Source: Candidatus Scybalousia scybalohippi
GTDB lineage: Bacteria; Bacteroidota; Bacteroidia; Bacteroidales; P3
DNA length: 35,077 nucleotides
Reading direction: 5' to 3'
Assembly (NCBI GenBank): GCA_018065645.1
Contig: JAGHSX010000187.1
Coordinates: 1 to 35,077 of the forward strand
The first letter of the stretch is position 1, and every line of letters begins with the position of its first letter. Under the pieces are notes generated by a model. The model searched no databases and was not told where the DNA came from. It saw only the letters and a list, made by a program, of their open reading frames with translations. Positions 26,438 to 34,875 of the stretch are shown one piece after another. Made by a program: the position numbers and the translations under genes.

Positions 26438-28357
26438 TTAAAACCCTTTAACATAACCCGTTGTAATATTAGCAGATGAAGCAAGTCCTGCTTGAATCTC
26501 TTGTTGTTTCAAGTCGTATTGCATTTCTGCCTCTTTGTTGGTCATCATAACTTTATTGTCTTCAACTTGTTTTTTAAGTGCCAACTCTTCACGTTTGATT
26601 TGGTTTTGCTCTTGTTTTATCTGAATATCAGCCTGATTTTTACTAGCCTCATTTTGAACCTTTAATAATTCAGGATTTGGCTGTTCTTGTTCAGGTTGCA
26701 TCAATATTTGTTGTATCTGCTCAAAAGATTGCTCAATAACAGGCTCAAATTGTCTAGCATTAGGCAATGATATAACCACAGCCTCAACCATCTTTTGATA
26801 CAATGGCATTAATAAAGGTTGTGATTCTATAATTTCAGCACTTTGAACTATCATATTGTGTATTGTGCTAACAGTATCTAAAATAGCCTTGCCATCTGTC
26901 GCATCTGTTAGAGTTGTATCTGTTTCAATACCTAACGATAACCCACGCAATTTATCGGTTTTTAATAACTCAATAGCTTGCATAACAATTTGAGGGTCAG
27001 TATTTTCATCAACAAATTGCATCAATGTTTCAGGTGTAAATTGTTCGCATATAATTTCTGCTTTAATGCGTAACAAATCACGAATAAAACGTTGCATATC
27101 ATTTTGTCGGTCTTGATTGCGTAGTGTCCCGAAGTTCGTTTTTTTCGTAACAGCAGTGGCTGTTTCGTTAGGGTCAGAGTTACCACGCATAATATCGCTA
27201 ACACCTGTTATTTCATAAATTCTAGATATTACATCTTGTCTTTCTTGTGCAAGGCTTTGTAATGCTGTAATATATTGCTCAATAGGTGCAAAGTCTATAA
27301 TACCTTTAATACCACCAGCCTCTTTAAGCTTGTCAAAATCAGACAATGCCACAAGTGTTGTATCTTTATCTAAAATATTCTTTAGTTCAGGAAAGCTATT
27401 GTCATACGCACCGCTAACCTTTAATGCTTGCATCGTTAGTTTCATTCTTGAAGTAATACCATCTAACTCATCAAGCATAGATTTGATTTGTGTATAGTCT
27501 GGCACAGGTATTAAAGTTTCATTTGTTGTAGTAGCAAACAATGGTTTAGGCATTGGATAAAAGCCATTAATACCTAAAACATCATCACTAACCTTTAAGA
27601 ACTTGCCTTTAATATCCTTGCAGATATAGTAAATCTTTTTATCAGCTTTATCGTATATCTCATAAACATTAGTTGATTTATTACGGTCTTTATCTTCATC
27701 TGTATCAATAAGATATAGTTCAAAATCCTCGCCAAATTGCTCAACTACTTCTTGCCTTGTCATATGGATAACTCTTGCCCACCAAGTGCAATCTTCCCAA
27801 ATACCAACCTTGTCGCTATCAGCTATAAAATCAACAGGGTCAATATATATGGTTTCAACTGTTTCGCTATCCAATACTTCAGCTTGCATTTCGCTAACAA
27901 CAACATTACCCATTTCATCAACTTGTTGCATTTGTTGATTGATGACCTTAAATGTTGGCTTGTATTTTTCGTATGCTAAACCTAACCCAGACAATAAGAA
28001 GTCATTACGAACATATTTAATAACTCCGTCAAAGTCGTATTGCTCCATATCCCACGCAATAGCTTTTTCAATAATTTTACAAGCAACAGATTGCACAGGG
28101 TTATAAGCCTTTTCTTTTCTATCAACGTATGGAGTTGGTTGTTTGAAGTAGATAAATGGCTTTAATGTTTCAATAGAACTCCAAAAGATATTCTGCTTAT
28201 TACGTTTTTTATCATTTTTGTAATATTTGCGAATATCCTCAACAAGTGTGTGGTATTCTTTCCATTCTTTTTCTGCTTTTTCTATCTTTTTAAGCCATTT
28301 TTCCACGTCTTCACGTTGGCTTTCTTCATTTGTTATAATTTCATCATTACTCATCAA
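26438..28357 (-). CDS. portal protein (podovirus type)
   Basis: 639 aa; KKRNKQNIFWSSIETLKPFIYFKQPTPYVDRK...; position between TerL and scaffold. Confidence 0.85.
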   Translation of the reverse strand: MMSNDEIITNEESQREDVEKWLKKIEKAEKEWKEYHTLVEDIRKYYKNDKKRNKQNIFWSSIETLKPFIYFKQPTPYVDRKEKAYNPVQSVACKIIEKAIAWDMEQYDFDGVIKYVRNDFLLSGLGLAYEKYKPTFKVINQQMQQVDEMGNVVVSEMQAEVLDSETVETIYIDPVDFIADSDKVGIWEDCTWWARVIHMTRQEVVEQFGEDFELYLIDTDEDKDRNKSTNVYEIYDKADKKIYYICKDIKGKFLKVSDDVLGINGFYPMPKPLFATTTNETLIPVPDYTQIKSMLDELDGITSRMKLTMQALKVSGAYDNSFPELKNILDKDTTLVALSDFDKLKEAGGIKGIIDFAPIEQYITALQSLAQERQDVISRIYEITGVSDIMRGNSDPNETATAVTKKTNFGTLRNQDRQNDMQRFIRDLLRIKAEIICEQFTPETLMQFVDENTDPQIVMQAIELLKTDKLRGLSLGIETDTTLTDATDGKAILDTVSTIHNMIVQSAEIIESQPLLMPLYQKMVEAVVISLPNARQFEPVIEQSFEQIQQILMQPEQEQPNPELLKVQNEASKNQADIQIKQEQNQIKREELALKKQVEDNKVMMTNKEAEMQYDLKQQEIQAGLASSANITTGYVKGF

Positions 28358-28604
28358 TTATCACTCCCAAAAGCGAACTTTCACGCACTACAACAACATC
28401 AGGGTCGTATGTTGGCAAATCATCAAAGGTATGAAACAAAACCTTATCCCCAACCTTAACAGACTTCACATCAGAACCTATGCTTTCCACCACACCAATA
28501 TTGCGTTCATTGATTGCAGTTTCAGGCAAAATAATACCACCTTTTGAGGTGGCTAACGGCTCTAGTCTAACAAAAACTCTATCCATAATTGCGTTTGTTA
28601 CCAT
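28347..28604 (-). CDS. GroES-like co-chaperonin
   Basis: MDRVFVRLEPLATSKGGIILPETAINERNIGVVESIG...VKVGDKVLFH...VVRESSLLGVI, including mobile-loop-like GGIIL. Confidence 0.82.
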   Translation of the reverse strand: MVTNAIMDRVFVRLEPLATSKGGIILPETAINERNIGVVESIGSDVKSVKVGDKVLFHTFDDLPTYDPDVVVVRESSLLGVIIDE

Positions 28605-29920
28605 TCGCTTGAACTCCCTTTATTATCGCTAAACATATCTTCAATAGCTGTATAACCAGCACCATATAGTTTAGCATTGTTTGTTTCATAAACAGGCTCT
28701 GCAAAAGTCAATGCTAACGCATCAGCTTTATCAGGCGAGCGACCTATTCTTTTCTTAAATTCCTCTTTGTCTTCAAGTTGTAGTTGGTCTTGAGCAACAC
28801 GCACACGTTCAACACCAGATAATTCTTCTAAAAGTTCATCATCATCAGGCAGTTGAACTGGCAACTCTTGTTCTAGCCAATTTTTAATACTATTCCACAT
28901 TTCAGCACGTTTATTTTTGTACCTGTCATTCTGTATTGCTTTGCCACCAAAGTTTATACCTTTAACGATTTTAGCAAACCCACGAGCATTTAATATATCA
29001 TACACACCAGCACCAGAGTTTCCCAAGTCAAGAAATACTTTACTAGGTTTATAATCCTTAATAAATGAAGTGAGTAGGTCTGCAACTTGTACAGTATCAT
29101 AACCACGCACAACGTGAAATTTAATTACGAGCCTCCCTTTTCTAAAACAGAAAACAGTCTTATCGTTTCCTGCCCTCGCAATATCCAAACCTATAACAAG
29201 TGGACTATTGCTCTCCGATATCTTTTGAACCATAGCCTCTCTAACCGATTTGGCTGATATCAGCTTATAGTCACCTTGTTGCATAGGCTCTCCCTCCCAA
29301 ATATGCAAATATTCATCATAATTATCACGTTTGCTTTTTTCTGCCATTTTCTTTATTTCTTCAGGGCAAAACGGATTATTATAATAATTAACTTTAACAA
29401 CCAAAGTATCGTCATCAGGGTTAGATGCTATCATTTTATACGCAGGGTCGCTAACCTCTTTTCTATTCATAGAAAACCATATTTCAGAGTTTGGTTTACG
29501 AATAGTCGGTAATAATATTTGTAAAGACCCTGTTGTAATTGTTTGAGCCTCTTCACACCAACAAATATCAACACCCTCAAGAGATTTGATATTTTGTGCG
29601 TTATGCTCTCCCAAACCTTTAAACACAAATCTAGATTTAGTGATTATATTTTCAATCCTATCATCAAAAAAAACATAATCATTAAATCCATAAAATTCTG
29701 CTCTATCTTTTAAGAGTTTATAAACTGAATCTTTGATAGAGTTTTGCACTTCACGAACGCAAGCAATAAACATTTTTTTACTTCTAGCAAGCAATAGCAA
29801 AGCATCAGCCATTGCCCACGATTTACCACCGGCACGACCTCCGTGAAAGAATTTATAGCGATAGTGTTTAGTTAATAATGGTTGGTAAGTCTTCGGTATT
29901 TGAATCTTCACTTGTTCCAT
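28598..29920 (-). CDS. terminase large subunit
   Basis: Walker A FHGGRAGGKS, Walker B VDICWCEEA, nuclease motif VIGLDIARAGNDKT. Confidence 0.93.
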   Translation of the reverse strand: MEQVKIQIPKTYQPLLTKHYRYKFFHGGRAGGKSWAMADALLLLARSKKMFIACVREVQNSIKDSVYKLLKDRAEFYGFNDYVFFDDRIENIITKSRFVFKGLGEHNAQNIKSLEGVDICWCEEAQTITTGSLQILLPTIRKPNSEIWFSMNRKEVSDPAYKMIASNPDDDTLVVKVNYYNNPFCPEEIKKMAEKSKRDNYDEYLHIWEGEPMQQGDYKLISAKSVREAMVQKISESNSPLVIGLDIARAGNDKTVFCFRKGRLVIKFHVVRGYDTVQVADLLTSFIKDYKPSKVFLDLGNSGAGVYDILNARGFAKIVKGINFGGKAIQNDRYKNKRAEMWNSIKNWLEQELPVQLPDDDELLEELSGVERVRVAQDQLQLEDKEEFKKRIGRSPDKADALALTFAEPVYETNNAKLYGAGYTAIEDMFSDNKGSSSEW

Positions 29921-30254
29921 CTGTTACATCCACAAATTCAACAAGAGCCTGTTTTATGTTGATGTTAGCATCTACCTCTTGTTTATCAGGTAGTTTTATC
30001 ATTTTTAATAGTTCAATCATTGGCTTTGGGTCGCCAAGAGCAAGATTATTCATAGCACCTTGCACAGCCTTATCTGGTGCATCAACTTCAAGCAATTTCT
30101 TTGTTAAGTCCTCAAATAGTCGCTTTCTTGCAGTTGCCATTTCCCAACCTTTACTTTTAGCCTCTGGCGATGGTTGATATTCAGAACTAAATCTTTTGCC
30201 ACAATAAGGGTCAATGACGTGTCGTTTCTTCGTTGTTTTATTTTCATCAGCCAT
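29868..30254 (-). CDS. terminase small subunit
   Basis: Directly upstream of TerL; MADENKTTKKRHVIDPYCGKRFSSEYQPSPEAKSKGW. Confidence 0.75.
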   Translation of the reverse strand: MADENKTTKKRHVIDPYCGKRFSSEYQPSPEAKSKGWEMATARKRLFEDLTKKLLEVDAPDKAVQGAMNNLALGDPKPMIELLKMIKLPDKQEVDANINIKQALVEFVDVTDGTSEDSNTEDLPTIIN

Positions 30255-30270
30255 AGTAATTATTCCTAAC

Positions 30271-30296
30271 AAAAAAGGGACACATTTCTGCATCCC
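30271..30296 (-). terminator. intrinsic terminator in the terS leader
   Basis: Minus GGGATGCAGAAATGTGTCCCTTTTTTG. Confidence 0.75.
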
Positions 30297-30364
30297 ATAT
30301 TTTAACTAACTTTTTGAGGATAACGTAATTCAAGCTATAAAGCCTAATATTCCATTATGGTTAC

Positions 30365-30393
30365 ATTGTAAAATAGCTAGTTCCACTTGTCAA
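30365..30393 (-). promoter_or_regulatory. near-consensus sigma70 promoter for the structural operon
   Basis: Minus TTGACA-17 bp-TACAAT. Confidence 0.8.
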
Positions 30394-30536
30394 TATGCTT
30401 TTAATTTTTTTCTCCTATTAATAACATCGTACCAAGCTAAACGTTCAGCATACTGTCTTGAATGATGTGCTAAATATTCATATATTGCAGCACGTTCTTC
30501 AAAATATTCTTTTTCGTCATCATCCTTAAATTTCAT
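30390..30536 (-). CDS. 48-aa small phage protein (MKFKDDDEKEYFEERAAIYEYLAHHSRQYAERLAWYDVINRRKKLKAY)
   Basis: Clean ORF missed by length cutoff. Confidence 0.6.
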   Translation of the reverse strand: MKFKDDDEKEYFEERAAIYEYLAHHSRQYAERLAWYDVINRRKKLKAY

Positions 30537-30543
30537 AACACAC

Positions 30544-31272
30544 CTAGAATAATTGTAATTGACCTATATCTTGTTTCTTACCTAACACAAAATCGCATAT
30601 CCAATTCCTCGCATAATCAGGGGATATAAGCGAACGTTCCTCGCTACATATTCCAGCTTTATAACCGGATTTACAACGTTTAATAATCTTTTGTTCTTTA
30701 TCGTTTTGAAAACTTTGACCATAAGTAGGCTCACAACCAAAGAACCAATAAGCAGTAGGTTTTTTGAAATAATCCCCACGTTCCATTCTGTTTTTATCAA
30801 CAACTTGAGGTTTTGGAAAGTTTTGCAATGTGATTAGATAATGTGGAGCAGTCGCAGGATTTTCAATAATAAGCCTTAATTTCCTTTTTTCCACGATATA
30901 GATTAGTTTATAAAGCAATGTATGAAAATATGTGCGATTAGATAATCTTTCCATAGCCTCTTTTATTTGTTCTGTTTTGGGTTTAGTTTTGTTATTAACA
31001 CATTCCAAAGAGTAATAAGTCATCTGTAATGATTCAAAGTATATGCAAGGGAAAAAAGCTATAATCAAATCATCTTGACTTATACCATCAAATATAGACA
31101 CACCACCAATATATGCTTTTTCAATCTCATTAAATAAGTCTATAACGTGGTCAGTTTCATTAAAGTTGTTTTGTATATCGTAATCCTCTGCATCGTATCC
31201 TAATTTCTTAAATTCGTTTTTGAACGTTCCTGATTGTTCAAAAAAACAATGTATTTTACCTTTTATTTCCAT
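30544..31272 (-). CDS. putative SAM-dependent DNA methyltransferase-like protein
   Basis: FFEQSGTFKNEFKKLGYDAEDYDI (motif I-like), AFFPCIYF, LIIENPA, SLISPDYARNWI resemble C5-MTase-like phage proteins. Confidence 0.55.
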   Translation of the reverse strand: MEIKGKIHCFFEQSGTFKNEFKKLGYDAEDYDIQNNFNETDHVIDLFNEIEKAYIGGVSIFDGISQDDLIIAFFPCIYFESLQMTYYSLECVNNKTKPKTEQIKEAMERLSNRTYFHTLLYKLIYIVEKRKLRLIIENPATAPHYLITLQNFPKPQVVDKNRMERGDYFKKPTAYWFFGCEPTYGQSFQNDKEQKIIKRCKSGYKAGICSEERSLISPDYARNWICDFVLGKKQDIGQLQLF

Positions 31273-31276
31273 CTCT

Positions 31277-31708
31277 TTATTTCCATAATGTTAATTGCTT
31301 GCGATTTTTTTGCTTTCTGTGGGGTTTAATGTAATATTTGATAAGTTCATCTAGACCAAGACAAAGTAACGTTGCTAGGTAAGTTTTTTGCCTTGCTACG
31401 TCCCAACGTGAGCCTTTAATTCTAAATGGCTTATCTTCACAACATATCCAACGTACATATGACCTATATTGTGGTGGTATAGAGTTAAATGCTCTACAAA
31501 ATCTCTCTAGTGCCTCCATAGTATAAGAACTTGTTACATTACCACCATCAACCCTAGGTTTAGCATAGTCTGTTGCTTTGGCGGTTGTGCCTGCAATATC
31601 AAAGTCATTACGCAAACGAACAGCTATGTTAAGTCTATCTGTTGGGGTATTACGTGGACTTCCATATTTCAGCCAACCACCATCAAACAAGTCCTTTATT
31701 GCTGTCAT
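31277..31708 (-). CDS. DUF6456-like / candidate late transcription regulator
   Basis: IPPQYRSYVRWICCEDKPF...ARQKTYLATLLCLGLDELIKYY; HTH-like pattern with the P-x-R-x-V-x-W-x-C-C-x-D signature. Confidence 0.4.
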   Translation of the reverse strand: MTAIKDLFDGGWLKYGSPRNTPTDRLNIAVRLRNDFDIAGTTAKATDYAKPRVDGGNVTSSYTMEALERFCRAFNSIPPQYRSYVRWICCEDKPFRIKGSRWDVARQKTYLATLLCLGLDELIKYYIKPHRKQKNRKQLTLWK

Positions 31709-31719
31709 TTTCTCTCTCC

Positions 31720-32382
31720 CTAAAATAACGTTCCTTGTTTTTGTTCATCTTCTAATCTTTTACAACTAGCTTTCCAGTAGTCGTAATCTTTCTCTACGCA
31801 AATAAAGTTCCTTTTAAGCCTATGGCAAGCAATAGCTGTTGTGCCTGAACCACTAAAGCAATCAAGAACAATGTCGTTTTCTTTAGAAAAATCTACTAAA
31901 CACTTCTTCATAATTTCTATTGGCTTTTGCGTGGGATGTATTTTTTCTTCTGCTTTGGTATTTCCCTCTATGTTTCCATAGTAATTATAATCATAGCACT
32001 TGCAATTTGTATCAAAGGAAGTCCAAGCAAACTCTCCAGCTCCAAAATTTAAACAGGGATTGTTTTTCTTCCAAAATATAAAACCTCTACATCCTTGTTT
32101 CCAAAGTTCTGGAAAATAATTTCCTCCCCAAATAATTTGATTTTTTGAAACTCTTATTATTTCTTTAAATATTTCATCGTGAGGTATTTCTGAATCCCAA
32201 TCACTATTTTTATATTTGTTTGCTTTTACTCTTTTCCCATTTTTTAATTTATTTGTTCTGTTAAATGTTCCAAAACCTATGCCATAAGGTGGGTCAGTAA
32301 GTACTAAATCAACACTCTTATCAGGTAATTGTTTAAGTATATCCAAGCAATCTGCGTTGATTATTTTATTCAAATATTTTTC
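31720..32382 (-). CDS. DNA methyltransferase, N6/N4 type (beta-class motif order)
   Basis: VDLVLTDPPYGIGFG then VLDCFSGSGTTAIACHRLKRNFICVEKD. Confidence 0.92.
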   Translation of the reverse strand, partial: EKYLNKIINADCLDILKQLPDKSVDLVLTDPPYGIGFGTFNRTNKLKNGKRVKANKYKNSDWDSEIPHDEIFKEIIRVSKNQIIWGGNYFPELWKQGCRGFIFWKKNNPCLNFGAGEFAWTSFDTNCKCYDYNYYGNIEGNTKAEEKIHPTQKPIEIMKKCLVDFSKENDIVLDCFSGSGTTAIACHRLKRNFICVEKDYDYWKASCKRLEDEQKQGTLF

Positions 32383-32384
32383 CA

Positions 32385-32801
32385 TTATTCCCAATACTCC
32401 TCTATTCTGATACAATTATTCTTGTAATCCGGTACTTTCCTAAACTTCTGTTGCTTTTGTTTAATCTTAACCTCTGGTAGAGGATGGATGCGTTTACGTC
32501 CTCTTGTTTCTACTGATTTCGGTATTAAATGCTCTGGTATTGTTTCAAATATATACCTTGCTTTTGCCCATATTTCCTCGCTTGCGTTATTTAGTGCATA
32601 GCCGATTGTGTTATGGTCAAATGATGTCTTCATTGCTATCCAGTTGTTAGCCATTCCACAGAGTTTATAAAAGCAAAATATTATCCAACGTTGGTCAGCT
32701 ATTTCTCTTGAACGTCTGCGTTCGCCAGTGAATAACGCATCCCAAGTTGTATTAAGTTCGTTTAATAAATAATCTCTACAAGTCATCTCTCTCCCTAGCA
32801 T
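32385..32801 (-). CDS. DnaA domain IV-like DNA-binding protein
   Basis: RRRSREIADQRWIIFCFYKLCGMANNWIAMKTSFDHNTIGYALNNASEEI resembles the DnaA signature (R..D/H-T-x-x-x-A). Confidence 0.5.
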   Translation of the reverse strand: MLGREMTCRDYLLNELNTTWDALFTGERRRSREIADQRWIIFCFYKLCGMANNWIAMKTSFDHNTIGYALNNASEEIWAKARYIFETIPEHLIPKSVETRGRKRIHPLPEVKIKQKQQKFRKVPDYKNNCIRIEEYWE

Positions 32802-32805
32802 TTTT

Positions 32806-33372
32806 TTACTCCCTAACGAAAAATGAACTTGTGTCGTAAGTTTGTGTCATATCATAACCAAGAGTAATAAGGTCATTTTTAGACTGAAACTCATACTCTT
32901 TACCTAACACCTCTTTTGAAACATCAATAAGCACATCGTCAAAATCAGCTTTGCAAGGGTTGATTTTATTTACAATGTTTGGATATTGACCACTTCTGAT
33001 GCGATATAGTGCCATAGTGTAGATATATTTGTTGTGATGGCATTGCCCTGCTTTCACATCTTCATTAAAATATTGTACATCAATATCAGGTAAATATGCT
33101 GGCAACTTCTCACGTTCTTTATCTTCCTTAATCCCTTTTGCGTTAATCATTGCGATTATTTGCGAAACATTAGGTTTAGTTTTAGATGACTTAAATCTCC
33201 AATATTCATCAATAGCAGAGATAACCTCATCTGTATCATAGTTTGCAAAAGCATCGTTCCACTTATTGACTTTTGTCGGATGCTCTAAAGCTAACTGTTC
33301 TATTTTTTCTGGGTCAGGCTCTTTGTCATAAAGTTCAGAGATGTGTTGTAAGATATAAATAGCTTTCATCAC
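32806..33372 (-). CDS. replication protein, helicase-loader-like by position
   Basis: DEVISAIDEYWRFKSSKTKPNVSQIIAMINAKG resembles small phage helicase-loader domains; sits directly after initiator-like gene. Confidence 0.4.
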   Translation of the reverse strand: MMKAIYILQHISELYDKEPDPEKIEQLALEHPTKVNKWNDAFANYDTDEVISAIDEYWRFKSSKTKPNVSQIIAMINAKGIKEDKEREKLPAYLPDIDVQYFNEDVKAGQCHHNKYIYTMALYRIRSGQYPNIVNKINPCKADFDDVLIDVSKEVLGKEYEFQSKNDLITLGYDMTQTYDTSSFFVRE

Positions 33373-33920
33373 TCGCCCCCCAATAATTTATTTTTTCTAG
33401 CAAAAGCCATAACTTGAGAATGAACATCGCTATTATTAGTAGATGTATTAAGAGAATAAGGGAAAGCATTTACAGTTACATTTCCATTTTCATTTACATT
33501 AGCATTCTCATTAACATTTACATTACCATTAGCATTTACATTAGGGGTTGTTTTATTAACCCCATAGGGGTTGTTTTCATAACCCCCTAGGGTTGTTTCA
33601 ATTAACCCCAGTGGGGTTGTTTCATTCAACCCTATACCGTTGTTTTTCTTTCGTGCATTTTGATTGCCTTTAGGTGCTCCACCCAATTTACCATATTCTG
33701 CACCCTTTAAACCATCTTCCCTACGTTTTAAGTTTGCATCAATCTGCGGTTTAATTAGCTTAAATGTTATTTTAGCAGTAGCACTCATATTCTCTGGTAT
33801 TTCTCCAAAGAGAGCATACCTTGTAATAACTTCATAACACTCAAGCCGTTCTTTTATGTCATCTATTTCACAAAAAGCCTCATAAAAGCTGTCGTAAAAT
33901 ACATAGCTTTCAGTAGTCAT
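33369..33920 (-). CDS. DUF6291-like putative replication initiator with internal repeats
   Basis: YVFYDSFYEAFCEIDDIKERLECYEVITRYALFGEIPE...KRREDGLKGAEYGKLGGAPKGNQNA. Confidence 0.6.
   Translation of the reverse strand: MTTESYVFYDSFYEAFCEIDDIKERLECYEVITRYALFGEIPENMSATAKITFKLIKPQIDANLKRREDGLKGAEYGKLGGAPKGNQNARKKNNGIGLNETTPLGLIETTLGGYENNPYGVNKTTPNVNANGNVNVNENANVNENGNVTVNAFPYSLNTSTNNSDVHSQVMAFARKNKLLGGE
33466..33543 (+). repeat. about 13 tandem ncattn hexamers (AT-rich)
   Basis: gcattt acagtt acattt ccattt tcattt acatta gcattc tcatta acattt acatta ccatta gcattt acatta. Confidence 0.9.
33544..33649 (+). repeat. five ~23-bp iterons (consensus GGGGTTGTTTNATTAACCCCNNN), candidate origin
   Basis: TTGTTT cores at 33548, 33571, 33593, 33617, 33640; spacings 23, 22, 24, 23, not codon-phased. 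Confidence 0.85.
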
Positions 33921-34240
33921 TTTATCTCCCTCAAAAAATTAATAGCATCGTCAAGACTTCTCCAAATCAAATATTCAAAATCCAATTCTTTAACGTGATT
34001 TTCAAATACCTTTTGTGTGTCTTGTTGCTTTCCTTTGCTTGTTTTAATCTCTACAAATACGCACCTTTTAGGTAGTAATATGATTAAGTCTGAAACACCT
34101 GCCAACTGCCCCTCTTTTTTCAAGAACGAGCCTGTTATTGCGTTACGTTTCCCACCATTGGGAACACTAAAGCAAAACACCCTATTCAATTTTAGATATT
34201 GCACTATCATTGTTTGGATTTGGCTTTCTTCAAACTTCAT
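33917..34240 (-). CDS. VRR-NUC domain nuclease
   Basis: VPNGGKRNAITGSFLKKEGQLAGVSDLIILLPKRCVFVEIKTSKGKQQDTQKVFENHVKEL. Confidence 0.9.
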   Translation of the reverse strand: MKFEESQIQTMIVQYLKLNRVFCFSVPNGGKRNAITGSFLKKEGQLAGVSDLIILLPKRCVFVEIKTSKGKQQDTQKVFENHVKELDFEYLIWRSLDDAINFLREIK

Positions 34241-34249
34241 CTCAAAACC

Positions 34250-34552
34250 CTAAAAAGGAACATTATCGTCTGTAAAAGAATTATAGTTTGTTGCTTGTGG
34301 TTGCTCATCGCTCTCAATTTTCTTGTTAGCAACGCACCAAATAGCAGCTTGTTTAATCAATTCAGCCAACTGAAAGCCATTCTCTGCAATTTCAGAGATA
34401 GTTTGGTTTTTCCATTCGCCGTTTTTGTCCTTGTATCTTTTTTGAATATTCAAATTATACAAAGTTCTAGTTTTTCCATCTTTCTCATAAGTGTTAGTAA
34501 ACACTGCCACACTTTGAGTACCTGATTTAATCTTATAAATTGGCTCTGCCAT
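34250..34552 (-). CDS. single-stranded DNA-binding-like protein
   Basis: Small beta-rich protein ending DDNVPF, as in SSB C-terminal acidic tips (DDDIPF). Confidence 0.5.
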   Translation of the reverse strand: MAEPIYKIKSGTQSVAVFTNTYEKDGKTRTLYNLNIQKRYKDKNGEWKNQTISEIAENGFQLAELIKQAAIWCVANKKIESDEQPQATNYNSFTDDNVPF

Positions 34553-34581
34553 CTTATTTTACTCCTTTAAATTTAATTAAA

Positions 34582-34615
34582 TGCAGGAGTGCAAAAAAAA
34601 TCTTGCACTTCCGCA
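34582..34615. promoter_or_regulatory. strong hairpin in the 5' leader of the SSB-like gene
   Basis: + strand TGCAGGAGTGCAA-AAAAAAATC-TTGCACTTCCGCA: 12 of 13 positions pair, counting a G-U. Confidence 0.65.
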
Positions 34616-34665
34616 TTTTTCCTTTTATGATTTATTTGGGAAAAACATAAAAGAAAGGTACAAAA

Positions 34666-34866
34666 ATGACTTACGACATACTCAATTTTTTGTGGGAGAA
34701 AGGGTATATGACTATTACTTGTATATTTTTGTTTGTCTTTCTGTTTTTGCATTATGCCTTTCTTGTGTGGCAAGAACTTCGTAGAGAAAAGAGAGAAGAT
34801 GAACGCATCAAACTTCAATTTTCTGAAAATCGTGCCAGAGAAAAAAGAGAATATTGGCGTAAGTAA
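34666..34866 (+). CDS. small single-pass membrane protein with charged C-terminus
   Basis: TITCIFLFVFLFLHYAFLVWQELRREKREDERIK; RBS gaaagg. Confidence 0.6.
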   Translation: MTYDILNFLWEKGYMTITCIFLFVFLFLHYAFLVWQELRREKREDERIKLQFSENRAREKREYWRK

Positions 34867-34875
34867 TTTAATCAC

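Noticed and set aside
33466-33649. CRISPR-like array
   Set aside because: Repeats of about 23 bp abut without unique spacers and lie within a coding gene; no cas genes.
33369-33920. Asn-rich NVNENANVNENGN segment as a functional prion-like domain
   Set aside because: Explained by AT-rich hexamer repeats at the DNA level; low-complexity linker is the simpler view.
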